From Penicillus capitatus (taxonomy: Eukaryota; Chlorophyta), in NCBI GenBank assembly GCA_965649825.1, contig OZ287694.1:558001-622000 (forward strand): DNA of 64,000 nt. Reading direction: 5' to 3'. Under the pieces are notes generated by a model. It did no database searches. It saw only the letters and a list, made by a program, of their open reading frames with translations, and was not told where the DNA came from. Below are positions 1-9,582 of this stretch, in pieces. Within the stretch, counting starts at the first letter, position 1; every line of letters starts with the position of its first letter. Position numbers and translations under genes: made by a program.

Positions 1-1905
1 CTGATTAACTTGGCAGTTCGGCAGAAGAACAAAGAGATCCTCGTTGTCGAACTGCCATTAGACAAGATGTGCTGTCAGGTCATGGATACTGGAACCAAGG
101 GGTAAAGAAGATGACATGGACATCTCATGCAAAGATGCAGCGAACAGCTGGGTGATACTCATGACAGTCGAATACGAATTAACACGATCCATTGTGTCAC
201 AGATGAATACCGTCACAGGAAGATGCTCTGGCATCACGTGCGGCTGGCGCCATTTCTGCCAGACGACACTGGTATTCAGCATCCTAATAGAGGTTTTAGC
301 AACGCTTTGTCTCCACTAGGAGATAACTGACGAGGGCCTTTCGATGGTTAGCAGCGTATGTGGCTGTATAGAATCGCAGTCGTGGCGATGCGTAGCAAAC
401 CGTCGTACGAATAAATCGTCTGGTGACCATTGATTCGTGTCTTTTGTGTTCGTCTGCTTTGTTCCTCTCCGACTGAGCTCCAAACCACTGCGACTTGTGT
501 GCGGACCACCTTCCCGTTGTTCGTGCGTTGGTTCGGCGATGCAGTACACGTCCTTCAGACCGATCGCGGAAGGCGGAGCAGAACGCAGTCGGAGGTTTGT
601 CGACGGAGGTCGTCTGTTGTTTTCCGCAGTGATCCGACCCGCCCGGAGAGAACGACGACGAGCAGTGGAACCACGAGCGCGGAGGACGACGTGTACTGCG
701 AAGTTTGCGTCCGAAGAAAAGCAAACTCCTAACCGACGCGTTAGAAACCGAGGGGTCGTGCGTCGACTTTCCATGCAAGTAGGCTCTCCTTCGACCGCGC
801 ATCGTCTAAGCACGTTTGTTTCTTCAAGGAGGCTCTGAGGCTCGTTGATTCCCGAGCGACTGCGATACCGCCCAACGAACAACGTGAAAAGGGTACCATC
901 ACCGCGCACAACATCCTCAGGCGAAAAGGGCACCATTACAGTTTCCCTGCCAGCGGCGCCCTCGGGAAATCCACGTGAGCCGAGTTAGCCATCGCACCCA
1001 GGGGTCAACGCATGGTTGTGTGTTTCAGATGCAGCTGTCACCCGGTGGTGGCACCTGGCCGAGGCAGCTCTGCGGTGGGATAAGCGGAGTATGCGTGGAC
1101 GTGGCGTCGTTCTGAAGCGCTGGGCCCGGTCCAAGCCCCTCGCGTTCGGATCTGTCGCCGGTACCTTGAAGGATGCTGGCTTTGGAGGCCCCCACTCAGG
1201 ACCCGCATTTCCCTTTTTTCTATAAGGGTCTCTTGTTAGGGTCTTTTCTTTCGTCCTGAGTGGGTTTTTCAGTTCGCCGTATTAGCCGGTAGTTTTTTAG
1301 TACTTTGTTAGACCCTGCTCTTTCTGTTCTCCTTTCTGTATTTAGGGTAAGTAGCCTTTTTCTTGACTGTACATCAATTATTTTACTTCTTTCTATGTAT
1401 GCTCTGGCGACCTTTCTGTCGCGCTTACTTTGTTCATGTTATGGTTTCCCAATTTTGTTTTTTTCGCATTCCCTGTGCTTGCCTGTTTGTTACTGTGCTG
1501 TTTGGGCTTGAGACCGGCCACCTGCCTTCTTGACTGCGTGTTTCTCTGTTCGTGTTTTATTGCATGTGTGTTTTTTCATCTATACTGTGTGTTTTGCTCT
1601 TTTCTGTCCCTTCTTTGTGTGTTTTTTGTTAGCGTGCGCGCCGCCTTCGCCTCCTTAGCTGGCTCTGCAGGGGGAAAGCACAGTGAAGGTGTGGGGTGAG
1701 GCTTTGCACGGGTCGGTGTCCCTGTCGTGGATGGTGACAGAAGCGGGCCCTGCAAGCTTTCGCTACCCCCCAGGTCAGATCCCTACCTCTCTCGTATAAC
1801 ATGACTCGACATGTGTGTCTGCCACTAGGCTGTGAGTCAGGTCGCCGTCCGCCTCCAATGGACAGCTGGCGATATACTTCACCCGAGGGCGCCGCACGGG
1901 CAGTG
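1..1905 (+). repeat. Repeat A, copy A1
   Basis: About 1.9 kb that recurs almost base for base at 17757-19596 and 55850-57712, and in part at 63132-64000, always on the + strand. Landmarks in order: a short ORF ending near 330, a purine/pyrimidine-mixed block (430-960), a conserved block around 1016-1200, a 12-bp inverted repeat (1191-1264), a T-rich stretch (about 1210-1640), and a last block ending in a GCACGGGCAG motif. No transposase or reverse transcriptase is visible, and the ends are not flanked by obvious target-site duplications. It may be a non-autonomous element or a duplicated gene-flank module. Homology to A2/A3 runs to base 1, so the element continues left of the window. Confidence 0.75.
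1191..1264. repeat. Conserved inverted repeat (hairpin) in A1
   Basis: CCCACTCAGGAC (1191-1202) is followed 50 nt later by its exact reverse complement GTCCTGAGTGGG (1253-1264), then a T run. The same 12-bp arms are kept in A2 and A3 although the loop differs by small indels. This suggests the arms matter, at DNA or RNA level, but no known terminator or transposon end is recognised. Confidence 0.6.
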
Positions 1906-2586
1906 GAAACTAGGTGTTCGATGCAAGGGGACACAGTATCGAATGTCGCCCGAGGACGATGCTTGTCAGCCGTGTCCTCCGAATGCAAACTGTGCATCCG
2001 ATAGCGTCATTCAGCCGAACCGAAGTACTGGCATCCGTATCCGTGCTCCGTGCACATGCAGGAATGCCTGAGCCAATCGGCGTGCGATTTTGATCGAGAG
2101 GCGCAGCTGGTCGCCATCACAAGAGATACGCATGACTGTGATCTCAACGCGGCCACTGAAAGTGCCTATGCCGAAGAACAATGCAATGAGGTCTCGTTTT
2201 CCTTCTCCTAACCCCTTTTCTCTTATCTCTCGTGAAGCAGGGATACAGAGGCCCGCTTTGTGGTGAATGCAGAAGTGGATACGGTCATACGTCTTCTTTG
2301 GACTGCGACCGATGCGACAAGGACCTGAGCATTGCCTACCTAGTTCTCTCTGTCGTCGTCGTTTTGGCACTCAGCAGCTTCGCCATCAAGAGTAGTCTGG
2401 GACCAGCTCTATCAAGTGGACAAGACATCGCGCGACTCCTTCGCCAAGTGCCAGCACGCAAGCCGATCAGGACCGTTTCTGTTCCGGAAAAACTCCAGTT
2501 GTCAGAACTCAGTGGTCCGTTAAGCAGAGTCGTCTCATCAAGGCGCCAGGCGACCGAGATCGCAGGCAGTCATGGAAGCGACGAAG
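1832..2586 (+). pseudogene. Broken 3' fragment of a beta-helix/multi-TM receptor
   Basis: This matches the 3' part of the receptors at 29085-35329 and 19520-21616. A Cys-rich block (CQPCPPNANC) is followed, after a GT-AG intron (about 2191-2237), by a Cys-rich exon and one TM helix (LSIAYLVLSVVVVLALSSFA). Compared with the 19.5-kb copy, one base is missing near 2024 (before the TGGCATCC stretch), which shifts the frame and stops it. Homology ends at about 2586, where unrelated sequence replaces the rest of the membrane domain. The beta-helix half is absent: repeat A lies directly upstream, as in A2. Most likely a dead fragment carried with repeat A. Confidence 0.75.
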
Positions 2587-3035
2587 AGTTCAGAGAGCCC
2601 TGTCTTCAGATCTGGCGCAAGATGTGCCCGAGCGGCATGGGGGTTATATAGGACCCGATCTGCTGAGAGATTCGGTTTTCGTCTACGCGAGGTCCAGCAA
2701 TGTGAAGAGGCTGAAGCGTTTAGATATGGAGAGGATTAGACGACTGAAACCGCTATCAAATCTGGCGAGCTGATTCCGGACCTTGTGTTTGAAGGCGTTG
2801 AGCGTTCTGTATTCGAAATCGGAGGATCGAAAGACAACGAGACAGGGATGAAGCAGCAGCAGGGTGTTGATCCTGAGTTTTACGACGGACGCAGTCAGCG
2901 TGCACCTTACAGGCGACACCGTGGAAGTTGCTTGTCGTGAATGAACGTGCGATCGCCACACCTCGAAACACGACAATGTCAACCAGATGCTTATTGTCTC
3001 AGAAGAGTGAGATGTAACTCACTGAAATCTATATC
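2587..3035. other. No gene seen
   Basis: Sequence after the breakpoint of the receptor fragment. Only short ORFs are open (a 99-aa one on the minus strand) with no recognisable motif. Confidence 0.5.
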
Positions 3036-4020
3036 TTGCCTCTCGACTGTAGGTTCGTTGGAAATTTGCACGCTTCCTGGAAGGCGTTCGGATTCGTTGA
3101 CATGACGTCGTCAGAGAGTGACTCCGTTTCTGTATTCAGTTCCGAGTATCGACAGCTCCCGTCTTCTTCGTGCTGTTGCACGGGCTTGTTTCAATCTGAC
3201 GATGCGGAAGCGAACATCACTGGTGTCGATCGGGAGCAGTGTCGACATCGATTAGCGATGTCGCTGCGGAAGGACTCTTTTCTAAATAACGCGACGTCGA
3301 TCTACGAGTCGCCGGGAGGCAGTCGCGCGGGGGACCACGAGAACGAAGCGCGAGACGATTCGTCTGGCGACAGAGAGTTTTTCTTTACACCCGCGCCATC
3401 GAGGCAAACGCGTTTATCGTATCAGCAGACATTCCACTCCTCCTATTTATTCCGGATGTGCGAGCTGGATAGAAGAGCGAGAGTCAGAAGCAGTGTCGGC
3501 TGTTTCCAATCAATCGCATATGAAAGCATGTGGCGGCTAGTGGCATGCACAGGCGATAGGTGCCGCCCTCAGAAGACATCAGAAGCGACCAGACAGCATG
3601 CACTTGTTGGCATCCTCGCTACCTGTCGCATTTCTCAGTGCGTCTGGAACCACATATCAGCTTCATGAACTCTTCGTGAAGTTCCACACGCGGCCTGACT
3701 TGAATCAGTCGCATCACAGGAAAAGCCATTCGACAATCCCGTCTCGTACGGCAATGGAGAAGTTCAGTAATCGCACTTCTGTTGATTGCGACAACGAGGA
3801 AGACACGGGGCTCGCGTTTTCAGGTGAACGCACACTGACGTCGTTATGTTGTGTTGAAGAAAAGATCGAGCATATGTCTTTGATGGTCAAAAAGATGCAC
3901 ATGGCATCTGCGTCTAATACACCAATGCAGCAGCTCCACACCGCAAGAGGCTCGCGAAGGTACCCTGCGAAGCGTACGCACGCACGCACGTGCCGCTCTC
4001 AGTCCAGATGCACTGTTTAA
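3036..4020 (+). CDS. Hypothetical protein, frame structure unresolved
   Basis: Two overlapping + strand ORFs in different frames: 3036-3668 (first plausible ATG near 3101) and 3598-4020. Both have mixed, non-repetitive composition, the second with a plausible helical stretch (E-E-K-I-E-H-M-S-L-M-V-K-K-M). A small intron between about 3560 and 3680 could join them, but I could not fix a convincing junction. No family is recognised, no signal peptide or TM segment is seen, and both may be chance ORFs. No copy of this region occurs elsewhere in the window. Confidence 0.3.
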
Positions 4021-4110
4021 TGGCAAAGGTCCAATTGTGTGGCAGAGATTCCGTATTGACACTTAGATGCTCCGTTTAATGGCAAAGGTCAAAATGCGTG
4101 GCAGAGATTC
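4006..4110 (+). repeat. 59-bp-offset tandem duplication
   Basis: A segment starting AGATGC and containing GTTTAATGGCAAAGGTC and GTGGCAGAGATTC occurs at 4006-4051 and again at 4065-4110 with a few differences. It lies just after the end of the hypothetical ORF and upstream of the four-TM gene, so it may be a duplicated 3'UTR or promoter block. Confidence 0.8.
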
Positions 4111-4258
4111 TGAAACGACGGAGGCCATTCATTCATTCGCCATCGATTTGTTTTGCACGCGCGCGTCTTGTGGTCTTGAATTTGTTTGCTGAATTCTGTT
4201 GCTTACTTCTCTATCGCCCTTGCACCCCTTTGCCAAACGTGTCTCTACGATTTCTGCC

Positions 4259-4765
4259 ATGCGGACGCGTCTTTCCACCCTCATTGAGGACGGCACCGTC
4301 GTGCTCCGACTGTTGCAGTGGGTCTGGTTTTCGTCCCTTGTGTTGGCTGGATACTTCAGTCTTCAGTGCGTTTACACACTCGAGCCTCTAGATGACCGTT
4401 TTGAGGCACTGGGTCACGCGGCCTCTATTGTCTACGGTTTTGTCGTCGTCGGTCGCTGGATTGCCATTTTCTACTGGGGGTACTCTTGCCCGCCGATGTG
4501 CATCGTCAGTTTCACTCGTCGGCATCATTGGATGCATCGATGCATGCCTTGGCTGTGCTATATTCTATGTGCCTTCTTTATTTCTTTTTTCGTCGTTGTT
4601 CCTATTTCGCTCTATTTCGCGAATATAGCGTCTGCGATAGATCACATAGACAATGCTGTCTACTCGGCTGGCGGCCTGATCATGGTTTTCCACATTCTGG
4701 GTCATTTGTGGATTTTCTTTTCGTGCCAGCAAGGCGACACGATTGTCGTTGAGGATGAACCTTGA
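4259..4765 (+). CDS. Predicted four-TM membrane protein, unknown function
   Basis: An ORF of about 168 aa from the ATG at 4259 (an upstream start at 4199 would add 20 residues). Four strongly hydrophobic segments are evident: roughly residues 14-38 (QWVWFSSLVLAGYFSL), 51-76 (SIVYGFVVVGRWIAIFYWGY), 91-121 (CYILCAFFISFFVVVPISLY) and 129-152 (AGGLIMVFHILGHLWIFFS). Short charged loops separate them, and an acidic tail ends DEP. This is topologically like small multi-span proteins, but no family signature is recognised. No intron is needed. Located between hypothetical ORFs with no paralogue in the window. The hydrophobic periodicity makes it the most credible gene of the 3-6 kb interval. Confidence 0.5.
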   Translation: MRTRLSTLIEDGTVVLRLLQWVWFSSLVLAGYFSLQCVYTLEPLDDRFEALGHAASIVYGFVVVGRWIAIFYWGYSCPPMCIVSFTRRHHWMHRCMPWLCYILCAFFISFFVVVPISLYFANIASAIDHIDNAVYSAGGLIMVFHILGHLWIFFSCQQGDTIVVEDEP

Positions 4766-5321
4766 TAGCATCGATCCTCGTATTATTCTTTGACAACATC
4801 GATTTCGGTGACAGACATTCTTTAACAGCGAAGGTATCCATGACATTCATTGCCATTTTTCGTAGTCGGGGGTTGCATCAATGTCTCTGTCGCGGTTCGA
4901 CAGAGAAATCTGTTCAAGGCTCAATATTCAGCGGCGCTGTTTCTATAGACGAAGGATGCCCTTTCGTTGGAACAGTGCAGCTGTGCGAGCGATCGAGTGT
5001 TATCTGTTGTCCGTCCAATGATGATTCTTTTCTTTCCACTTTTTTGAGAGGTATGGATGTCCTTCGCCGATCAGAAACGCAGAAATTGTCGCTGTTCGGC
5101 CAAACAAACGAAAAGAAAGAGAAACTCGATTCCACGAAGCTGTCTTCCCGCAAGTGTGTGACAACACACCGCGTCTCTTCAAATGAAAAAGCCTAGCAGC
5201 GTTTAGACCGTTTGTATGCCAAGTTTAAAGATCTGATCTGAATGAAGAGTGCGTGTTGCCATCGCGATCCGATCGACTCCGACGCAGAGCGGCTCTGTTC
5301 TCGTTATCTTCATGCGCCTGA
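4766..5321. other. No gene supported
   Basis: Contains a 144-aa + strand ORF (4762-5196) that follows the four-TM gene without recognisable domains. It could be 3'UTR. Nothing else seen. Confidence 0.4.
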
Positions 5322-5954
5322 TTATAACAAACGCTCTGCTGGAGTATCGTCTATGGATTCAGAACCCTTGAATGTATTGCTCTCGCGGCTCTGGCCTCGA
5401 CCATTCGCCCGTTGCGAGGATGGCGTTGCGTCGTCTGCAATTCGCCTGCCGTGTGCCACTAGGGTGAAATGTCCTTTAGCTCCCCGCGGGCCAGGAGGGA
5501 TACGAAGAATCGGCCTGAAATGCAGAATGTAGACGACGCGGGGTGGCCGTAAGTGAGTCAGTACTGCGTCAGCCATGGCAAAGCGATCCATCGCTGGCGG
5601 AGAGCGTCGTTCTCGTCTCTCCGTCCGCTGCGCACTCAATACCACTGCCGTCGTGGCGACAGTCAATCTGCCAGAGGCAACGTCTACCATCAGACACGAA
5701 GCAAGTGACGGCAACAATAGAAAGAGAGCGCTGAACGCTGTTGTGACAAAGAGGACACGAGAACGGAAACCTGCAAGAAGCGCCCCCGTTTCCACAGAAT
5801 CAGACTGCCCTCCCCTCGTCTGTGTCGCCGGATGCAGCGCAGCACAGACGTGACAGACTGTTCTATCGTCTTCGTAAAGAAACCCTTTGACGAAATGCAA
5901 CGTACGAATCCTGCTTGCTGTCTTTGAGATCTCTGGATACGTCTGACCAAGCAT
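5322..5954 (-). CDS. Hypothetical protein with one hydrophobic segment
   Basis: A 210-aa minus-strand ORF. One clear hydrophobic stretch (VLFVTTAFSALFLLLPSLASC) at about residues 68-88 could be a membrane anchor or, if translation starts at a later exon, a signal peptide. The rest is Arg/Ser/Pro rich without recognisable motif, and a + strand ORF overlaps it. Low confidence. Confidence 0.25.
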   Translation of the reverse strand: MLGQTYPEISKTASRIRTLHFVKGFLYEDDRTVCHVCAALHPATQTRGGQSDSVETGALLAGFRSRVLFVTTAFSALFLLLPSLASCLMVDVASGRLTVATTAVVLSAQRTERRERRSPPAMDRFAMADAVLTHLRPPRVVYILHFRPILRIPPGPRGAKGHFTLVAHGRRIADDATPSSQRANGRGQSRESNTFKGSESIDDTPAERLL

Positions 5955-6449
5955 CGAGTGCTCGAATCTTATTTCCGAAGGAGTAAGCTTCGGAGATAGC
6001 TTATTGTTTGATGCATTCTATCATTGAAGATAACAGCTAGACTCTCCGCGTATGCTCCAAAGATAGTGGCCGAGGTCTGTTAGAGGTGGCAGCCAACGAC
6101 AGTGCTCTTCTACTTTTTAAGAATTGTTAACTTTTCTGGCTCGTGATGACTTTGTCTGATGTCGTTCGCGTGCGCGCGGTGGACTGTTGTTGCGTTCCGG
6201 CTGTCGTTTAAAGGCTGTGAGATCATACGGCAGGGCGTCTTACGTGCGAGACGTCCACGACATCCGACAATGTGAAAGTACACCTTTGGTCTAAGTATGA
6301 CTTCGTGAAAAGAGGTCGAGCGGCTTGTCCGGCAACTTTAGCGACTTATCTGCAGACAAGATTGTTCAGAAAGGAAAGTACAGGGAGAGATTTTGGTGGA
6401 ACATTAGAGAGGTTGTCATGGATTGTGAAAGTTGCCAAACAATCGTCGG
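5955..6449. other. No gene seen
   Basis: Spacer before the left arm of the inverted duplication. No ORF with recognisable content. Confidence 0.4.
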
Positions 6450-6810
6450 CAAATGTCGAAGACGTCAAAGAGTCGCCGGCGAAGTCGTCGAGGACGCAAG
6501 GTGGTCGACGGAGAAAGTCGTCAAAAGTTGCCGAGAGAGTCGTCACGGGCGGGCTTACGTTGGCGACGGCGTCTTCTCGACTGTGGGGATCGACCCGAAG
6601 CGGATGGTGCAGTTGGACCAGTTCGAGAAGTACGACCGCGGGGGTTCGATACCTGCGCCGGACACAGAGGAGGGTTGTCCCATCAGAGTTGACCGGTTGT
6701 GTCCGGCGAGCCCGCGCCGAGTTGGATGGGTTACGGCGGGGAAAGGACAACGTCGCGCTGAGTTCGGGGGCCGACGACGATGGAGTCTCACCACCCGGAC
6801 AAAAACTTTT
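6450..6810 (-). repeat. Repeat C, copy C1
   Basis: The reverse complement matches 13790-14150 and 27781-28135 closely over the block containing TATCGAACCCCCGCGG and the CCAAGGTAAGCCCG stretch. The flanking part is rich in repeated TGACGACTTTG-like 11-mers. ORFs in several frames stay open across it, which is expected from near-identical GC-rich copies and is weak evidence for coding. Confidence 0.75.
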
Positions 6811-7583
6811 GGATTTTTGTTTAACCGTCGTTTCTGTTCTTGCGCTCCTCCGCCTTCGCGAGTTCCGTTTGAGCTACGCAGTCGATTTCTGTCGACTCGA
6901 TTCTGTCAAAGGTCGCGTTTGGCGACCGATTCGCTTACAACGGGGATGGCAGCGCCTCTTGCAACGCCGTTCGAAAGTCCTTAGCAACTCGATTTGGGGT
7001 GTAATACACCGAATAGACACACGTGATCCGGTTTTTTCGTCAAGAACCATCTTTTCTGTGATACCTTGCATGCAGCTTGCGGTGACAGTGTGAAAGAGCA
7101 TACAGCGCATTCTGTTACCCTGCTGCCTTCCACCGTAGCTGTCTTGCTGAACAGCTGTAGCAGGATTGGTTTGTCGATACAAGAGGCGATCTTCGTTGCA
7201 CACGTTGTCGTTGTTTAAGAAACGGAATATCGGTAGATATCGTCGTCAAGAGCGGTGTGTGGTTGTTGCAGATCGTGCACGGCAAGGGCCATGTCCGGCA
7301 GGATTCCTCTCTCGACGAGTGGCAGTTTCCTTTCGAACACATGATCATCTATTCAGTGTCGTCGTCTAACGAACGCGATCCTTCTTCGTCCAACGTTTTG
7401 TGCTTCGTCCAAAGAACTTTGTTTATTTGCTTTACAAGGATATTCACATTGTGCGATGCAGTTCTTGGCCAATGTATCACAAAGTGAGATCAGAAAGAAT
7501 CCACCCACGTATGTGCTATCCATTGCGAGAACAACATGTCTGAGCAGCGTCCCCTTCGCTCTCTTCTGTCGACTCGATGGAAT
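6811..7583. other. Duplicated spacer with small conserved ORF (minus)
   Basis: Minus-strand counterpart of 27004-27780. The 27-kb copy has a 70-aa ORF (27444-27656) with the segment ITEKMVLDEKTGS. Here the same segment is open on the minus strand (about 7093-6990), but downstream indels change the frame. Perhaps a decayed exon; no function recognised. Confidence 0.35.
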
Positions 7584-8254
7584 TCAGCCAACAAGCTGTC
7601 TTATGGCGCACACAAAAACCTGTTGGTCAACTGTGGAGCCCGTATCCAAAAGCACAGGTTGCCCCGCTCCGTCAATTCCTTCATCCTTGGTGGCCTTTGG
7701 GGGAGTTTTGCTAAGATATTTCTGTGGGGTTTTTCCACGACAGTATTCTGGGTGGTTCGTTCGAACACTTGAATCGTCGTCGGTTTCTTCGTTTTCTTTT
7801 CCTCCTCTTTCACTTCCTCTGCAGCGACGTCGACGTCGGCATCGTGGTCCCCTTCCCCTTCACTTTCCGCATCTGCTACATCAAAGTCGATATCGTCATA
7901 GGATACGACGTCCGTGTCTATCTCAGCCTTGTCTTGCGCTTCGTCTGATTTCCTTGCTTCTGAAGATGCAGTTGTGATAAGTACTACACATGACTCTTGG
8001 GTCGTGAGCGAACCAGGAGCTTCTGAAAGCATAGCTATCTTTCCTTCGGAGTCTATCACTTCTTGCAGTCCGAAATCATCTTCAAACCCGATGCTGGCGA
8101 CGCTCGCGTGGTCGGGGGCAGATGTAGAACCCAGAGGCGTCTGTGTGACACACAGAACGGTGTGAATTTCCTAGATGACACTTAACGTTAAACACCCTTT
8201 GTAGGTTTCCCGGAATACCAACAGAAAAATCGAAATCGCGCAGGTTTTGTCCAT
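7584..8254 (-). CDS. Secreted acidic family protein, left-arm copy
   Basis: Exon 1 (8254-8219, 12 codons, MDKTCAISIFLL) joins through a 48-nt GT-AG intron (8171-8218) to exon 2, in phase 0. The first ~20 residues form a signal-peptide-like start. The middle is very acidic (Asp/Glu-rich, with a basic KEEEKKTKK patch). The C-terminal block shared with four other genes here (TPPKAT-K-[DE]-GI-x-G-x-GQPV) is present but lies in another frame, because one A is missing from a homopolymer near 7730. Either this is a frameshift, leaving a wrong tail that ends at 7601, or the 20-nt interval 7722-7741 (GT...AG) is removed as an intron, which restores the family tail to a stop at 7584. Function unknown; extracellular or vesicular location inferred. 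Confidence 0.55.
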
Positions 8255-9059
8255 CGTTAAACGCGCGTCGTTTTTTCGACTTGCAGATATGTGAAGAACA
8301 AAGAAACGCCCCGGCGCAAACGAATCTCATCGCAAAACCGCCAGTTGTACGAAGAGGCGTTCCACAGACACGACACCCGCATGAAACCAATAGCCTGCGG
8401 CTGGATGCCGGAAGTCACCTCTCCACACTTTCCAGTTGAACCTGCGACGCACAACAACGAAAACAACCCACCCTTAGAGTCAGACATCTCTTTTCTCTCA
8501 GTCTGCGGCGTTTTTCTGCTCTTCCACTGGGCGATAACTGCAGAATCAAGAATGTGACTTTAAGAGATGCTTATTCCATGAATTCCGTAAAGCCTAGATG
8601 AGCCCTCGACGTATAGGATATATTGTTGTAAGGTATCGACCTCGAAAGTTTGAGGCTAGAGATCGCAGAGATACCTAGTGCCTTGTCTCTATTAGCTGGC
8701 TAGCAGACAGCCCCACGGCAATCGTTGTGACACGACTGACCGATGTTCGCGTTGTTGGCTCGACAGGTTGCTGCCCCGTCGAGGCCGAGACCAAATGGTC
8801 GAGAGTGGGGCCAACGAGCCGCTTCGCTGAGGCCATCGATCTCAGTCCCGAAGGTCCTGGTCTTTGTACGACAATCGGTAACACATTTCTCCGTTTGAAA
8901 AAGTGTTTCTGTAAATGCCAGTATAAGACGGGAAGAGTTTCAAAGCGTCGGATGGTGGTATCGATTCACTTGAGGGCTAAACGACGCGTTAGATATCTTT
9001 CATGATAAATATGCTGTGTGATTTATTAGGTCAAGGAAGATGCGAGTAAATCCGGCTAC
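8255..9059. other. Intergenic, duplicated in the right arm in part
   Basis: Corresponds to about 25801-26304. Short ORFs on both strands, none convincing. Likely promoter of the acidic gene on the minus side. Confidence 0.4.
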
Positions 9060-9360
9060 AGGACTGTCTAGTACTACGCATTGAACCCGGTGCGGATAGG
9101 CAGCTCTCGCAGCGTTATGACGAGAGCATTGGGTCAGCCTGACCAGATACCAACCCGCTTCCAGAATTCGCTCTCCGCGTCGCATCGGATGAGGGTCTGT
9201 TTGAAAAGCGTGACAGCTACGACGGCATCGCAGAGTTCTGCACGATCCTTCGTTGTAAACTTAAATCGAGCTCGTTTCACAGATTCTACGACCCGTTCAT
9301 CGACACAATGAACGTTACGGAATTCGAGCCGTTCTTTGACGAGCGAGATCGAATCATGAA
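9060..9360 (+). pseudogene. Decayed copy of an unknown gene (partner at 25396-25800)
   Basis: From about 9165 a + strand frame is open to the stop at 9358-9360 and reads like protein (SYDGIAEFCTILR, then FYDPFIDTMNVTEFEPFFDE). It aligns upstream with the minus-strand protein at 25.4-25.8 kb (PEF-A-[LF]-R...DEGLF). Here the upstream part has several stops (around 9030-9140). In the other copy the upstream part is open and the downstream part is lost. Family not recognised. Confidence 0.5.
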
Positions 9361-9582
9361 TGTCTAAGGAAGTAGACCGTCTTCATAAAACACGACTACG
9401 CTATTGCGGCAACAGAGAATCGAAACAAATGAAATATAATCTTTGGTATCCTTCATTCGTATCTGCATATTTGATCCGACTTTTGGGAAAGACGCCCGTC
9501 CAAGCTTCTCTTCAGCGAGGAGCGGAAAAACAACAGGACAAGAAGATTCCTTATGTCCTTGACAAACCGCATATGTTGTGCT

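Noticed and set aside
316-936. 206-aa minus ORF in repeat A, open in all four copies
   Set aside because: Arg/Ser/Pro-rich, several frames open at once, and copies differ by indels; better explained as repeat composition than protein.
1200-1640. T-rich block taken as a poly(A)/LINE tail
   Set aside because: Internal to repeat A, mixed with G and C, and no reverse-transcriptase sequence upstream.
6630-6670. GGTTCGATACC in repeat C, like a tRNA B box
   Set aside because: No T-stem pairing, no acceptor stem and no A box at the right distance.
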